From positions 1 through 5,345 of the forward strand of contig DAOWDF010000224.1 in NCBI GenBank assembly GCA_030639165.1: DNA of 5,345 nt, given 5' to 3'. The position numbers and the translations under genes are program-made. The notes under the pieces are model-generated. The model made no database searches. It was given only the letters and a program-made list of their open reading frames with translations, and was not told where the DNA came from. Positions 4,972-5,345 of this stretch are shown here, piece by piece. Every line of letters starts with the position of its first letter. The stretch's first letter is position 1. The DNA is from Alphaproteobacteria bacterium. GTDB taxonomy: Bacteria > Pseudomonadota > Alphaproteobacteria > Micavibrionales > Micavibrionaceae.

Positions 4972-5345
4972 ATGTTAAAAAAAATTCTTATCGCTAATCG
5001 TGGTGAAATTGCCCTCAGAATTGTTAGAGCTTGTCGTGAAATGGGCATAGAATCAGTCGTTGTTCATTCCACTGCAGATGCAAGTTCTATGGCTGTGCGC
5101 CTAGCAGATGAATCTGTATGTATTGGCCCGCCAGCAGGTAAGGACAGCTATCTAAATATTCCTGCAATTCTTACAGCTGCCTCACTAACGGGCGCAGAAG
5201 CTATCCATCCGGGATATGGTTTCTTATCTGAAAACGCACAATTTGCGCGCATGGTTGAAGAGCATGGATTTAAATTTATTGGGCCATCTGCCGACCTAAT
5301 TGAGCGCATGGGTGATAAAGTTCGCGCTAAACAAACTGTGAAGGA
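4972..5345 (+). CDS. accC: Biotin carboxylase subunit of acetyl-CoA carboxylase, N-terminal part (runs off window)
   Basis: AccC uses ATP and bicarbonate to carboxylate the biotin on AccB. The 124 complete codons cover the N-terminal pre-ATP-grasp domain and the beginning of the ATP-grasp region. They open with MLKKILIANRGEIALRIVRA, the family's signature start, followed by the VVVHSTADA segment (37-45), the substrate-domain stretch GAEAIHPGYGFLSENAQFAR (80-99), IGPSADLIERMGDK (105-118), and the RAKQTVK lead into the ATP-binding domain, whose lysine (the E. coli Lys116 equivalent) should be the Lys in GDK. The ORF stays open to the window edge; full-length family members are about 450 residues, so roughly three quarters is missing. 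The ATG at 4972 aligns with the family start and has stops just upstream in every frame, but no Shine-Dalgarno is visible. It is very probably co-transcribed with accB. Confidence 0.97.
   Translation, partial: MLKKILIANRGEIALRIVRACREMGIESVVVHSTADASSMAVRLADESVCIGPPAGKDSYLNIPAILTAASLTGAEAIHPGYGFLSENAQFARMVEEHGFKFIGPSADLIERMGDKVRAKQTVK

Overview
The window reads as chromosomal DNA from an A+T-rich Gram-negative bacterium, most likely an alphaproteobacterium. The basis is a secreted M48/TPR protease, periplasmic DsbA-family proteins, and the order DsbA-family gene, aroQ, accB, accC, which I recall as common in alphaproteobacteria. The species cannot be named from sequence alone. The shikimate-pathway enzyme and acetyl-CoA carboxylase subunits suggest an organism that keeps core biosynthesis rather than a severely reduced parasite.

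Layout: two blocks diverge from a gap of under 20 bases near position 915. Leftward (minus strand) are a four-helix membrane protein of unknown function (558-905) and the 23S rRNA 2'-O-methyltransferase RlmE (1-530, cut by the window edge). Rightward (plus strand) are a BepA-like zinc metalloprotease with TPR repeats (925-2289), a DsbA-family protein with an ScsC-like N-terminal extension (2351-3121), a 205-base structured intergenic region, a second membrane-anchored DsbA-family protein (3327-3935), aroQ (3951-4385), accB (4462-4911) and the first 124 codons of accC (4972 onward, cut by the window edge).

How the genes fit together: the first three plus-strand genes form an envelope protein-folding group. 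BepA-type proteases assist or degrade outer-membrane proteins such as the disulfide-bonded LptD, and DsbA-family proteins make or shuffle disulfides, so the grouping is sensible. The next genes are cytoplasmic metabolism: AroQ makes 3-dehydroshikimate, and AccB/AccC are the biotin carrier and biotin carboxylase of fatty-acid synthesis. A recognisable -35 element between aroQ and accB suggests accBC can be transcribed separately.

I see no mobile element, CRISPR array, tRNA, rRNA or obvious new multi-gene system. The points most worth a second look are the apparent loss of a catalytic lysine in RlmE, the structured 3130-3310 region with a possible very short minus-strand transcript, and the pairing of a BepA-like protease with two different thiol oxidoreductases.
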